Source: Neoceratodus forsteri (taxonomy: Eukaryota; Chordata; Ceratodontiformes; Ceratodontidae). From it: DNA of 64,000 nucleotides. Shown here in pieces: positions 11,076 to 20,659 of this stretch (positions are counted from its first letter, which is position 1; each line of letters opens with the position of its first letter). The DNA lies in assembly GCA_016271365.2 (NCBI GenBank), contig CM028136.1, positions 465,866,001 to 465,930,000 on the forward strand. The letters run 5' to 3'. The notes beneath the pieces were generated by a model. The model was not told where the DNA came from. It did no database searches and saw only the letters and a list, made by a program, of their open reading frames with translations. A program made the translations under genes and the position numbers.

Positions 11076-13310
11076 ATGTCCGGTTCGGGAGAAGGCGTGA
11101 AAGTCGAAGGCAGGCACCCTATGCGCCGGTGCTCCTGTGGCGGCATTTTTCCGTCTCGGACCGGCATGATGTCTGTCTCCGTTGTCTGGGACCCAACCAC
11201 AACATGGACGCGTGCGACGCTTGTTTCTCCATGAACCGTCCTGTCCTCAAAGTCCGCGCGTTCAAGCTCGGCAAGGCCCCGCCGACCTTCGGGGGATGGC
11301 ATCGCTCCAGGGACTCCCAGGTAAGATCTCTAGGCCCTTCCCCCAGGTCCCCTCACGGGCCTTTACGGTCCGCGGAGGAGGAGGCTGCCTCCTCTTCTCT
11401 TGCCAAAGAGGAAGTTTCTCTCGCGGTGTCGGAGGAACGTCATAGTCCCATCCGGGGCCGGGACGGGGACACCGCCTCGGCAGTCACCTCCTCGGAGGTG
11501 CAGGCTCCCCCAGTGTCGAGGCCCCGCCTGCTGGCCTGCTTTTGATGGACCCTTGGCCGCCTTCGGTGCTCTCTGGCCCGGTGCGGGTTGGGTTCTGGCC
11601 TTGAGGCACCATGAGCCTAACTGGCGTGGCAGGTGAGCCAGGACCGGGCCCTGGCTGTCGTGGTGGGCTGGGAGTGCGTCCGGGCGCCGTCCCTAGCACC
11701 AGTGCCGTTCGCAGCGCCGTTCCTCCGGGGACCCCTGGGGTTGCCAGCATCGAGGTTCTGCTGGTCTCGTCCTCTTCGGAGGTCGATGACTCGGATGAGG
11801 ACCCATCCTGGCTCCCTGACTCTTCGGGGTCGGGGTCCCCGATGGCACGGAGTGCTCGGCGGCTCAGCGGGTCCCTCCCGCTGTCCCCACTCCCGTCCTC
11901 CCCTGAGGGCCCTCGGGCTAGGGGTGGCCCGGGGGTGATGTGGTGGGGACTGGGGGGGGCTACCCCTCCTAGGGGGTCTGTGACAGCTACCCTCCCGGGT
12001 GCTGTTGCCACCCCTCAGGGTGGGGGAAGGCTGGAGTCAAGGAGGAGGGCTCTCTCGGAGTCCGAGGGGCTGTCTCCGCCAGCCACCCCTCGTGGGGTGG
12101 CTAGGAGTCGTAGCGCCAAACCCGCCCCTTCCCTCTTGGGCCCCAGGGTTCCTTCCGGTGGCGTTACTGTGGACTGCCCTTCTGGATCCATGCAGTCCTG
12201 GGTTTGTCACAGGGGAGGATCCCCACCGGGCTCTTCCAGGCATCGCATCCCCAGGGTCTCGTCTTGCGGCCTGGTTTGTTGTCCGGGATCCCGCCAGCTT
12301 GGGCTCCATTCCCCGGATTTCAGAGCCCTAGCAGAGATCAGCTGCCTCTTCGCAGGTGCCCTTCTCCAGTACCTCTGCCACAACCCCCCGCTCTTCCAGG
12401 CCATGTCGGTCCTACGGGTCCGTTATCATGGGAGCAGTTCAGAGGTTCTGCGCCGGCCTTCCCCATATACGTTAGACATATGCATAAGCAGGTCTTTCGA
12501 CTCTCCCCACCACCGCAGGAATCTTCTGGACATTCAAGCTCCCCATCATCCTCGTCTTCCTCCTCTGAGGGAAAGGAACCCCTTGCTCACCTTTCTTCCG
12601 ACGCTGATTTCACTGAATATCAGCGATTCCTTTTGAGGATGGTGAGGATCTTGAATCTCTTCGTTAGGCGAGACAATACTGAACGGGAGACGCACGAATT
12701 CCTTGGAGAATTCAGTGCCCAGCACCTGGTGGTACCTTCTAGCCTATCCCCTTCCAGGAGGCATCTATCCGTTCCTGGCAGTCGCCAGCCACCCTTTCTC
12801 CAGCCCGGCAGACTATCGTCGAAGGTACTGTGCCCCTCGGAATCCCTGGGTACCCTTCCCAACCCGTCCTCGGGTTTGGTCTACCTAGATGTACTCCTTC
12901 CGAGGCATAGCCACTAGCGCCACGACCGTCCACAGATTCAGAATCCTACATTCGACCGGTGGGGGCGAAGAGTGTTCTCTTCTTCTCGTGCGGTGGCTTG
13001 CATTGCATCACATCAGGCTCACCATGCTGCCTACAATCAGCATCTATGGTCGATGCTCTCCCAGCTCTTAGCATCAATGCCTGATACGGAGCATACCAGA
13101 CAGGCTATTGCCCTCTCTGCTATAGGCCTGGAGCTGGCAAGACACCAAGCAAGGGCATCTTATGACGCCAATGAGGTGGCTTCCAGGCTTGCGGGGACAG
13201 CGATCTGCATTAGGCGGACGGCATGGGCTTGTCTATCAAAGTTGTCACCCCTGGCCCAGCGTAGGGTGATGCGCTCCGCTTCGAGGACCCATCTTTTCCT
13301 CCAGAGCTAG
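11076..13310 (+). pseudogene. D1 Gag-like gene, frameshifted
   Basis: The likely start is the ATG at 11076 (MSGSGEGVKVEGRHP). After a frame change an N-terminal zinc knuckle appears: CLRCLGPNHNMDAC, form C-X2-C-X4-H-X4-C. A long low-complexity Pro/Ser/Gly-rich and acidic middle follows, then a helical core near 12972..13310 (VACIASHQAHHAAYNQHL, QAIALSAIGLELARHQA). Layout parallels the Gag of families A and E. The middle is very GC-rich, which creates many spurious open frames on both strands. At least three frame changes separate the parts. Confidence 0.78.
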
Positions 13311-13487
13311 AACTTCTGGGGCTTCCTCCATCTCCCCGTCCTAAGAGGCACCTCCTAGCTCTTCTCACATGAGCTTCTCTGTATTAGCCAGGGTTCTTCC
13401 CTTCTGTTTCTCACTAACAGGAGGCTGGGGGTCTTGTTCCTCAGGGTTCTACCCCCCCTTTTAAGGGAGGGGCAGTACTCACCAAGC

Positions 13488-13588
13488 AGTAATGAATGGT
13501 GAAGACTGACAGGGAAGATATGAAAATTAACGTCACTCTACCGTAATTCTTGATCTTCTCTTGTATCTTCACCATTCATTACTGATAC
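13488..13588. repeat. D1 internal complementary region
   Basis: Reads caagcagtaatgaatggtga (complement of the left terminus) fused to accgtaattcttgatcttct and caccattcattactg (complement of the right terminus). It lies directly after gag, showing that the RT/YR block is missing while the circle-forming site is kept. Confidence 0.85.
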
Positions 13589-14555
13589 CACCACCTTCCC
13601 TCAGTGGCCTCCTCCTGTGGCGTCTCCCCCTCCCGTCTTGTTCCTCTGACTCCCCTTGGCCTTTATGCCAAAAAAAAAAAAAAATTTTCTGCTCTTTTTC
13701 CCCATTCTTGTGAATGGATCTCCTTTTTTCCTCAAGGTAAAGGGGAACGAGCACGGTTCCAAATTTCTCTAATTCTGAGGGAACTCTTTCTGACTGCCCT
13801 ATGGTGCGATTCCTTACCCTCTTCAGGTCATGCAGTTTCACAGCCCAGATGGCCACGCCCTGTCTTGGCCTCCAAAGTCTGGAATCCCTGGCAGGTCTTA
13901 TTTCAAGCTCTTCTAGCTGCTGACTGAACTTGTCAGCTCTGAGCATCTGTCTGCCTTGTCCTGGAAAGTCTGATTGAGTTCCACTCTTTCACTCACAAAA
14001 CTGCCTTGAGAAGGCACAGTCTTTCCATACACTTCTGTGTTAGCACTTAACAAGATGCTAGAGTTAGTCCCCTTCCTGGATGGGCGCTCTACCGGAATAG
14101 TTTCTGCCCGGACAGTCTAAGGACCCTCAACTAGGATGAAGGACTTGCATGTTGAGAGTTCAGAGAGTCTGCCTCTTGGATCTGTTCAGGTGGTTGGTTG
14201 AACCTCCCCTCAGTCCTGCCAACTGGGATTCTTGCTCCCTGGTCAGTTTCGAGCCTTTAAGCCTCTCAACCAATGCTCGATGGGCACTGTCCTCCCTCTC
14301 AACATGTTTCTTTCTTTCTCTTCCTTTTCTTCCCCTTTCCTCCTCTCTGTTCCTCCCTTAGAGCCGCCCCAGAAAGGAGGCCCTGCAGTCCCTTAGGGTA
14401 GGAATTCTCTCTCCTCTGTCTACTCTCCATCGGCTTTTTCCTTTTTCAGTTTATTTCCTTTCCTTTTTCTATCCCTCTGCTCTCTTGCCTCGCTTTCTTT
14501 TTTCTTACCCTTTATTTTCGCCTCTCCGGCTACCAGAACCAGAACTGAGATACAG
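13589..14555. other. D1 3' segment between ICR and right ITR
   Basis: Shared with D2 (30600..31589, inverted). It includes an A-run at 13671..13684, a C/T-rich tract near 14300..14520 and the block cccagatggccacgccctgt. I find no RT or recombinase motif. A short frame (SVEPPLSP / LSTNARWAL) is present in both copies but may only reflect nucleotide similarity. Confidence 0.6.
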
Positions 14556-14745
14556 GAGGAGTCTGCGGCACCTAACGGCCTCCCTCGCGCATGATGCAGT
14601 CACGTCCGTCCCGAGGCGGCGCGTTGAGCCGACTCAAAAAAAACTCCCGTGAGCGGTGCGCGCCTCCAGCTTAACCCAAGCAGTAATGAATGGTGAAGAT
14701 ACAAGAGAAGATCAAGAATTACGGTAGGTACGTAATTTTCATATC
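14556..14745. repeat. D1 right inverted terminal repeat
   Basis: Inverted match to 10706..10875, including an A-run and acccaagcagtaatgaatgg. Its outermost part (aattacggtaggtacgtaat) is the same as the C-family terminus. Confidence 0.82.
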
Positions 14746-15860
14746 TGATGGTCCAGAGGAGCAAAGGGATACCCCTCCAGGAGACTGCACTCTTGAGACC
14801 ACCAGGTGAGTGACCTCCTTAAAGGTTCTGTCACCTTGATGAGATAGGACTGCGGGTGAGTGGTTGGGTACCACTGAGTACTGAGCATCCACTGGGTGGT
14901 TCTCATGTGCAGACGTGCTAGGGGTACAGTGAACACTGGGGATGCCATGAGGCCTAGCATCCATTGCATCGAGAAAGCTGTGACTGGATATTTTCCCCGA
15001 TGACTGGGCCATCTGAAGGATATCGTTCCTCCTGTCTTCTGGAAGAAAAGCCTTCCACAGGAGTGTCCAGGAGAGTCCTATAAAAGGAGCCTCTGGGAGG
15101 GCTGCAGTTGTGATTTCTTGAGGTTGAGCAGAACTCCCATGGCGTGGAAGCGCGAGGCTGTCTCCACGGCGTCCAGAGTCCCTTGCCTGGAAGGACTTGC
15201 TAGAAGCCAATCGTCCAGATAAGGAAACACCTGAATTCCGACCTTTCTGAGGTCCGCTGCGAGAACTGCACAACATTTTGTAAAAACTCGCGGTGCGAGA
15301 GATAGCCAAAAGGCAGGACTCTGAACTGATGATGCTGTCCCAGAACCACAAACCTCAAGAATTTGTGATGTCTCGGGGTTAACAGGAATGTGCTGGTAAA
15401 GCGTCCTGCCACATCAGGGAGGCTAACCAGTCGTGTTGGTGGAGCAGAGGTAACAGGGTTCCCAGAGAAATCATTCTGAATTTCTCATGAGAGAGAAATT
15501 TGTTTAGCTTTCTGAAATCTAGAATGGGGCGCATTCCACGGACTTCTTTGGAACCAGAAAGTAATGGAGTAGAACCCAGTGTTTACGTTGGTGCAGTGGC
15601 ACCCTTCTACTACCCTGTTGTTCAGAAGGCCCTGAATCTCAGCGAGAAGGTCTGACTGAAGGTTGACAGCCTGGGCTGCCGTTTGGGGGCCGATCCAGAG
15701 GGTCTCCACAAGATTGAGTGAATACCCCTCGCGAATTATCCGAAGGACCCATTTGTCTGAGGTTATGGACTTCCACTGGTTGCTGAAGTGCATCAGACGA
15801 CCTCCACCCGGAGAGGAAAAGTCCACCTCAGGCAGCTGAGATGGAACTTGGGCCGGCAAT
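14746..15860 (-). pseudogene. C1 reverse transcriptase, broken
   Basis: Minus-strand frames show QFRVLPFGYLSHREFLQNVV (the PFGLSSAPR-FTK region, mutated) and FRCFLIWTIGF, a shifted form of the catalytic YLDD block. The N-terminal linker reads GRLMHFSNQWKSITSDKWVL, which matches W..ITSDKWVLE in sister elements. The thumb continues into LVVSRVQSPGG just before the D1 insertion. Several frameshifts. Confidence 0.8.
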
Positions 15861-17710
15861 TCATGAGGTAGCGCTGGGTGCTTTGGGCCCTTGGGCTTTC
15901 TGTTGCGCCTTCTTTTGAGGTTGGTTCTTATGGAAACTTCCTCTGCCTCTAAAGGACTGGCGATTATGAAACTGTTGTTTACTGGCATGCCCTCGAGGGG
16001 GCAGAGCCAACTTAATGGCTGACCTAGTCTTTTGTGTAGCTTCTAGAGCTTGCTCTACCTGAGAACCAAAAAGATATGCACCGTCAAGGGCAATGCCATC
16101 ACCTGCTTTTCTGCGCGTCATTAAATAAAGCTCATGCGCGAGTCAGGAATGGCGCCCGAGTTGCAAATACCAGCTGCCGCTGAGCGGGAAGCAGTGTCAA
16201 AAGCATCCATGGCTGCTTTAACCTGCTAGTTGTACATTCAATACCTCTGTGTGGTTTGAAGAAGCTCTGACTTTGAATCCGACTCCGGTGGAGCTTCAAC
16301 CATCTGTTTAATAGAATGCCACAGGATATACTCATACTGAGAAAACTAGCCTTAGTAACTGGCAATCCTTTCCACTTAGGTAGAAGCAGCAAAGACCCTC
16401 TTACCTAAGGGTCTATCTTACGACATTCTTTGTTAATAAATTCGAGCTGTAGTAGCTCGAGGAAGAACAACCTTATCATTCTCTGCCAGGACTACAATAG
16501 GATCCGCAAAGGCTTGAGATGCCAAAATGGGACGATCCTTGGGGGCTGAATATTTCTTATCAATGGATTTAGCCACCGAAGGGGTAAGAGCAGGATTATT
16601 CCATACCATTTGAGACAGCGTCTGAAGGAAAGCTGAATCAGGAGTCAAATCCAGTAGGGATCTCGAGGCATGAAGATATTGGAGTCTCAACAATTTCCCG
16701 ATCGATGTCTGTAGTCTGGAGAAAGTGTGGAACTCAGATTTTTCAACAGAGACTTAAAGGATGGGTCCTCGACCACAGGCTCTGCAACAATGCATCAATC
16801 CTGTAGTCACTTCATCACCCAACGAAGGTCTGGGTCAGACTCAACGTCATTTCCTGACAGTCCAGGAGGGACTGTATGGACAGGAAAGGAATGAAATTCA
16901 GAAGAGGAGGAAGAAGGAAAAAGTGAAGGAGGTCCTCAAGAGCCGCCAGCGCCGAGGCTGCGGCACGAGCAACCTGTGACACCCGAAAAAGCCGCCGCAG
17001 GCGCCGAGTGCAGTATTGCGCCCGAGGGCGGCGTCAGGAAGCCCATGGCCGAGGCGCGAAAGCACTCCCAGACTCCGAAAAACAGGTTTTGAAGGAAGAG
17101 AGCAGGAGATAAGGGCATCAGTGTGGCCCCTCGCCGCAACCATGTGAGGAAACACCTAAGTGCAGGTCGCGGCACGAAGAAGGTGCCCCGCGACCAGGAA
17201 GATCCAACGCCCTACCCGTCACAGAGAGCCCGAAGGCCCACGAGCGACCGAGGCAGGTAGCGAACCAACCTCCGAGCCCATTGCTCCACAACAGCGCCCA
17301 CTGATTAAACTGCTCATCTGAAGACCTACCTGTGGTGGGGTGGGCTCGATGTCAAAACCATCGGCTACCAGAAAGCAGAGGTTGGCGACTCCGAAGGAGG
17401 AGGAGACCGGCAACCAGCCCTAATAACCCGGCGTCTGGCCGGACATATCAGAGGGCGACCTCGAGTGATGCCTTCTCTTTTTAGACCTGTGGGCCAAAGA
17501 AGAGCTCGAGGCCGAATGGTGCCGAGAGTGCGACCGTTTATTTTTATGCTTCCAGGGGGACCGCCCATCCCCCCGGGCATTGGACTGACCATTGTCAGAC
17601 CCTCCCTCCGGAGAAGGCAGCGGACCGGACCCAGCCCGACTGACTGAACAGCTTTCATACGAAGTCTCCCTACCGTCACTGACCTGCTCATGAGTGAACT
17701 CCGTCAAGGT
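15861..17710 (-). pseudogene. C1 Gag-like gene, broken
   Basis: Three blocks are seen in minus-strand order. The N-terminal region is Ser/Arg-rich (17420..17707, NKRSHSRHHSASSSS). The core at 16433..16693 includes LTPSVAKSIDKKYSAPKDRP. The C-terminal region at 15861..16121 includes LDGAYLFGSQVEQALEATQ followed by a basic RG-rich tail (RQSFRGRGSFHKNQ). No clear zinc knuckle was found in this copy. Confidence 0.7.
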
Positions 17711-17829
17711 AGGCTGAGACTTCTTTATTATGTTATTTCAAAAACAAGAATAAATTTAAAGCGATACTGTATCGAGATACTACAAAAATAATAAAAACTG
17801 AAAACTATGCTGCTAGTTTGAAGTTTGAC

Positions 17830-18060
17830 TCCCGACAAGCGGCAGCGTCGTCACTGAAGTGCCACTCGGCGGAGGGAAAAAAGGAACTGAGGCAGTTGGA
17901 GGGTCGATGCCGAGATAGTCGTTACCACGCAAGCTAGGGCTCGCGGTGCCATCTCTGGCGCCGACCCTCCAGCAAAAAGTTTGCTCCCGATGGGTCCTAG
18001 TGCCTCCGGCGCAGATCCCAATAGTGTGAATGAGTGGTGGAGACTTGTGTCCAGGAAGAT
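17830..18060. repeat. C1 right inverted terminal repeat
   Basis: Inverted match to 8388..8620 (ggagggtcgatgccgag, gatgggtcctagtgcctccgg, caatagtgtgaatgagtgg). Confidence 0.82.
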
Positions 18061-18193
18061 CTATTTTTCTGCCACTGTCTGCCAGAATTACTCGTTTATG
18101 AGTCCTTTAAACAAAAAAAAAAAACAACCAAAACCACTATATTAACAGAGAACACCTGGTGGACTTATGCAGATGTAAAAATAAAATACTTAC

Positions 18194-18271
18194 TGGAAAA
18201 ATTTAAAAGCCTTCACGGTACCACCAGTGTTGGCAAACAGGGCTCGGAGATCTTCCTCTGATATTGATGAT
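18194..18271 (-). CDS. ptbp2: PTBP2 coding exon: start of RRM4
   Basis: This 78-base exon on the minus strand has its acceptor AG at 18273..18272 and donor GTAAGT beginning at 18193. It reads [17 protein letters not shown] then TVKAFKFFQ, the first strand and helix of the fourth RNA-recognition motif. The first base completes the proline codon left open by the preceding exon, so the two splice in frame. The [14 protein letters not shown] wording favours PTBP2 over PTBP1 and PTBP3, based on remembered paralog sequences. The next exon lies beyond the left window edge, giving a downstream intron of at least 18 kb. Confidence 0.9.
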
Positions 18272-18372
18272 CTTTTATAAAAAAATGAAATTAAAAACAA
18301 TCAATGAAATAAAAACTCTTTATTATAGCCTTAAAAATTAAACAATGTACCTTTTGATTTTGTTTTACTTAC

Positions 18373-18589
18373 GGAATATTTGATAGATGAAGTGTTGCTG
18401 AGGGGGGAAATATATTTTGAAAGTTCTTTGAGCCTGGCTTCTTAAAGCGATGCAAAGGTGAATTTCCAAAATCTTTTGTTAGTCCTTGGTCATCAAGGCC
18501 CTCCCGAGGTAGCTGTACAGCTTGGTGTTTGGACAGGGTTACTCTAATGATCTTGCCATACATTTTTTGTCCATTAAGATGGCTCATTG
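18373..18589 (-). CDS. ptbp2: PTBP2 coding exon: end of RRM3 and linker to RRM4
   Basis: This 217-base exon on the minus strand has acceptor TTTCATTTCAG (AG at 18591..18590) and donor GTAAGT starting at 18372. It reads [35 protein letters not shown] and [20 protein letters not shown], ending LSNIP with two bases of the next codon. PTBP2 is a nuclear RNA-binding splicing repressor, mainly neuronal, that binds pyrimidine tracts. RRM3 and RRM4 pack together and loop RNA. The intron to the next exon is only 101 bases. The frame is undamaged, consistent with a live host gene; the upstream intron begins at 18590 and contains the DIRS nest. Confidence 0.93.
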
Positions 18590-18784
18590 CTGAAATGAAA
18601 GAAAACTGTTACAATTTGTTTTTTAAATCATACCACCATGCTTCTTTCCAGTCATTCAGTTACTCCCTTCTTAAAGATCATGTGTGATAACATTTTCAGA
18701 AATTAAACTGGGCCGCACCATTCATGAAATACTGTTACAAAAAACATGTCTGCTTGGTGTTTCATATGAAAATAGAAAATAGAA

Positions 18785-19608
18785 CAGTTATGTATTTTCC
18801 ATACCAGCAGACCTTTGAAAGAATCTCCTCCATTAGTCCACACCTTTGGAACTATAAATGCCAGGCTCTAGGATCACATGTAAACTTTTGCTAGCTGGGG
18901 GCCACCCACGACGTCATGCATCAATTCCGTGCCAGAATTTAGACTCGCGGGAGGACCTCCAACCATGGGAAACCAGGAGAGAAGACCAACGCAAGCATAC
19001 AAGGCACAGGGCTGGACATAGCATGCATATTATCAGGTTCAGACACAATATCTGATGCAACCCTCCCTGAAGCACAAGGGGGATAGAGCGATGGGCAGCA
19101 TGGATTAACAAGAGATTCTCTTGAAGATTTACTGTTACGGTAAGTACATAACTTATCTTCTTTGAAGATAACTCCTCCATTAGTCCCACACCTTTAGAGC
19201 AATTCCCAAGCAGTCCCAAACACTAACTGGGATGCGGTTACAGTGTGCTATACATTCATAATAGGCCTTGCAGTACAGCAAGCCCATTATCAGCTCATCT
19301 ACGAGAGACTATAGATTGTAATGTTTAGTGAATGTGTGGACAGTGTTCCATGGGCTGCAGCATAAATGTCAGCAGCAGAAAAATTTCTGAAACAACCAAC
19401 TGAAGTGGCCATTCCACTGGTGGAGTGATCACAAACCATATCAGGAAGTTCCTTGCCATATTTCCTATAATTGAATGCAATACAATGTGCCAGCCATTTG
19501 GACAGGCACTACAGTATTTAGACACAGGAGCACCCTCTTTCCCAGGGGTGAATGAAACAAAAAGCTGAGAGGACTTTCTGCAGTCCTTGGTACGAGTCAC
19601 ACAGGACA
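18785..19608 (-). mobile_element. DIRS fragment, family H, cut by E2
   Basis: The left terminus is near gttatgtattttccatacc. An ICR at about 19120..19195 (ttactgttacggtaagtaca joined to gataactcctccattagtcc) shows DIRS structure. YR C-terminal sequence follows on the minus strand (SSQLFVSFTPGKEGAPVSK, then a decayed HxxR box DHSTSGMATSV). The element is interrupted at 19609 by E2. Its remaining part was not found in the window. Confidence 0.75.
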
Positions 19609-19929
19609 GTACAGTTATATAAGAACTTACCATAACAGTAGATCTTCGAGAGACACTCTTGCAGCAGGCCAACACCAGTAGGACTTAAGTCGCCAGACAC
19701 CAGGACCACATGGAAACTTTCTAGCTAGCAGTCTGCCACGGGGGACTGCCCACCGCTGACTTCATCCTATCCTATTAAGGCGGGCAGTCCTCCATATTCT
19801 CCTCAGTTTTCCAACCGAAGCCCCAGAACGGGCAGTGAATGAAGAACCAAGGAGGTTCCAGAGAGCCAAGAGGGAAAACAGTAGTAGTGTGAATGGAAAA
19901 AAGGAACAGCAGAGACAGCAGGAAGGGAA

Positions 19930-20045
19930 AATTAAGGCCTGTTGCAAGAGCTTCTCTCGAAGATCTACTGTTAGATTAAGATTTTACGTAACTGTACTAT
20001 CTTACTTCAAAGAAAGCTCTTGCAACAGGCTACCACCAGTAGGAC
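19930..20045. repeat. E2 internal complementary region
   Basis: Reads cgaagatctactgttagatt and ttacgtaactgtac (complement of the left end) fused to aagctcttgcaacaggct (complement of the right end). Confidence 0.78.
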
Positions 20046-20140
20046 TGAGTCCCAAGCAGTGCCGGGTATGATCAGGAAAACCGCATCGGGAGGAGGTTAC
20101 ACATTGCAGCACCCAATAACGCAGGCGAGACCTTGAAAAA

Positions 20141-20400
20141 ATGGAAATTACATACTTACTGTAATTCTTAATCTTATTGGACAAAGTCTCCACCACTCAT
20201 TCACACTAATGGGACTATGCCAGAGGGGCTAGGACCCCGCGAGAGCCAAAAATCTTAAGGAGGGCCGTTACAGGACCACGCATGCGTGGCACAGCAAGAC
20301 TAGCTTATGCTGTATAGACTATCCCGGTGTCGATCCTCCAATCGCCTCAGTACCTTTTCGACTGAGGAGGTGCAGCATAAGAAAACCTATCCCTAACTTC
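20141..20400. repeat. C2 left inverted terminal repeat
   Basis: Shares caccactcattcacactaatgg and gaggggctaggacccc with the inverted right end at 25700..25960. Confidence 0.78.
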
Positions 20401-20534
20401 CAGGCATGTGAAGGCTGGATGACCCATGTAAGAAGGGTCAATTCAACAATGTCTTCACAGCCTGAACAAGGAAGTGAGGACCAAAACAGAATGAGTGAGC
20501 TCGGGGGATGGTGGGTGGGCATGTGAATGAGTGG

Positions 20535-20625
20535 TAGAGACTTCCTCCAAGAAGATCAAGAATTTCGCTAAATATGTAATTTCCATATCTTCTGGGACTA
20601 AAGTCTCCACCACTCATTCACACTA
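20535..20625. repeat. C2 internal complementary region
   Basis: The block tcaagaatttcgctaaatat and gtaatttccatatcttct (complement of the left end) runs into ctaaagtctccaccactcat (complement of the right end). Confidence 0.8.
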
Positions 20626-20659
20626 ATGGAAAGTACCGAACTAAAATCAACTCAGTAGG

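Larger units (their letters stand above)
10706..14745 (+). mobile_element. Gag-only non-autonomous DIRS, family D copy 1 (D1)
   Basis: This element of about 4.04 kb has its left terminus at gatcttcccttgtcaatc and its right terminus at ggtaggtacgtaattttcatatc. Order on the plus strand is ITR, gag, ICR, a non-coding 3' segment, ITR. No RT, RNase H or YR frame lies between gag (ends near 13310) and the ICR (13488), where an autonomous DIRS would carry about 3 kb of them. D2 (30412..34454) has the same structure, so the deletion is a family trait. It is inserted in the RT/RNase H gene of C1, in the opposite orientation. Confidence 0.88.
8388..18060 (-). mobile_element. DIRS retrotransposon, family C copy 1 (C1), split by D1
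   Basis: The left terminus is gatatgaaaattacgtacc. The right terminus (near 18060) ends ggtggagacttgtgtccaggaagatc. An ICR at about 8805..8885 fuses both complements. Removing the nested D1 element (10706..14745) leaves about 5.6 kb with gag, RT/RNase H and YR in order on the minus strand. Its right end lies only 133 bases from a PTBP2 exon. Genes are broken by frameshifts and by D1 itself. Confidence 0.92.

Noticed and set aside
11611..12636. Long plus-strand open frames over the GC-rich middle of D1 (and 32770..33553, 33560..34039 on plus in D2)
   Set aside because: High GC lowers stop-codon frequency in all frames. In D1 the Gag strand is plus but frames switch; the plus-strand frames in D2 are antisense to its Gag. 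Only the parts aligning between D1 and D2 with knuckle or core motifs were kept.
1..18193. Last PTBP2 coding exon (RRM4 remainder and stop)
   Set aside because: Searched on the minus strand for the expected downstream coding pattern; nothing convincing, so it must lie outside the window.
18194..18589. Assignment of the exons to PTBP1 or PTBP3
   Set aside because: Shared core sequence fits all three paralogs, but [19 protein letters not shown] and [12 protein letters not shown] favour PTBP2 from remembered sequences. A tree would settle it.
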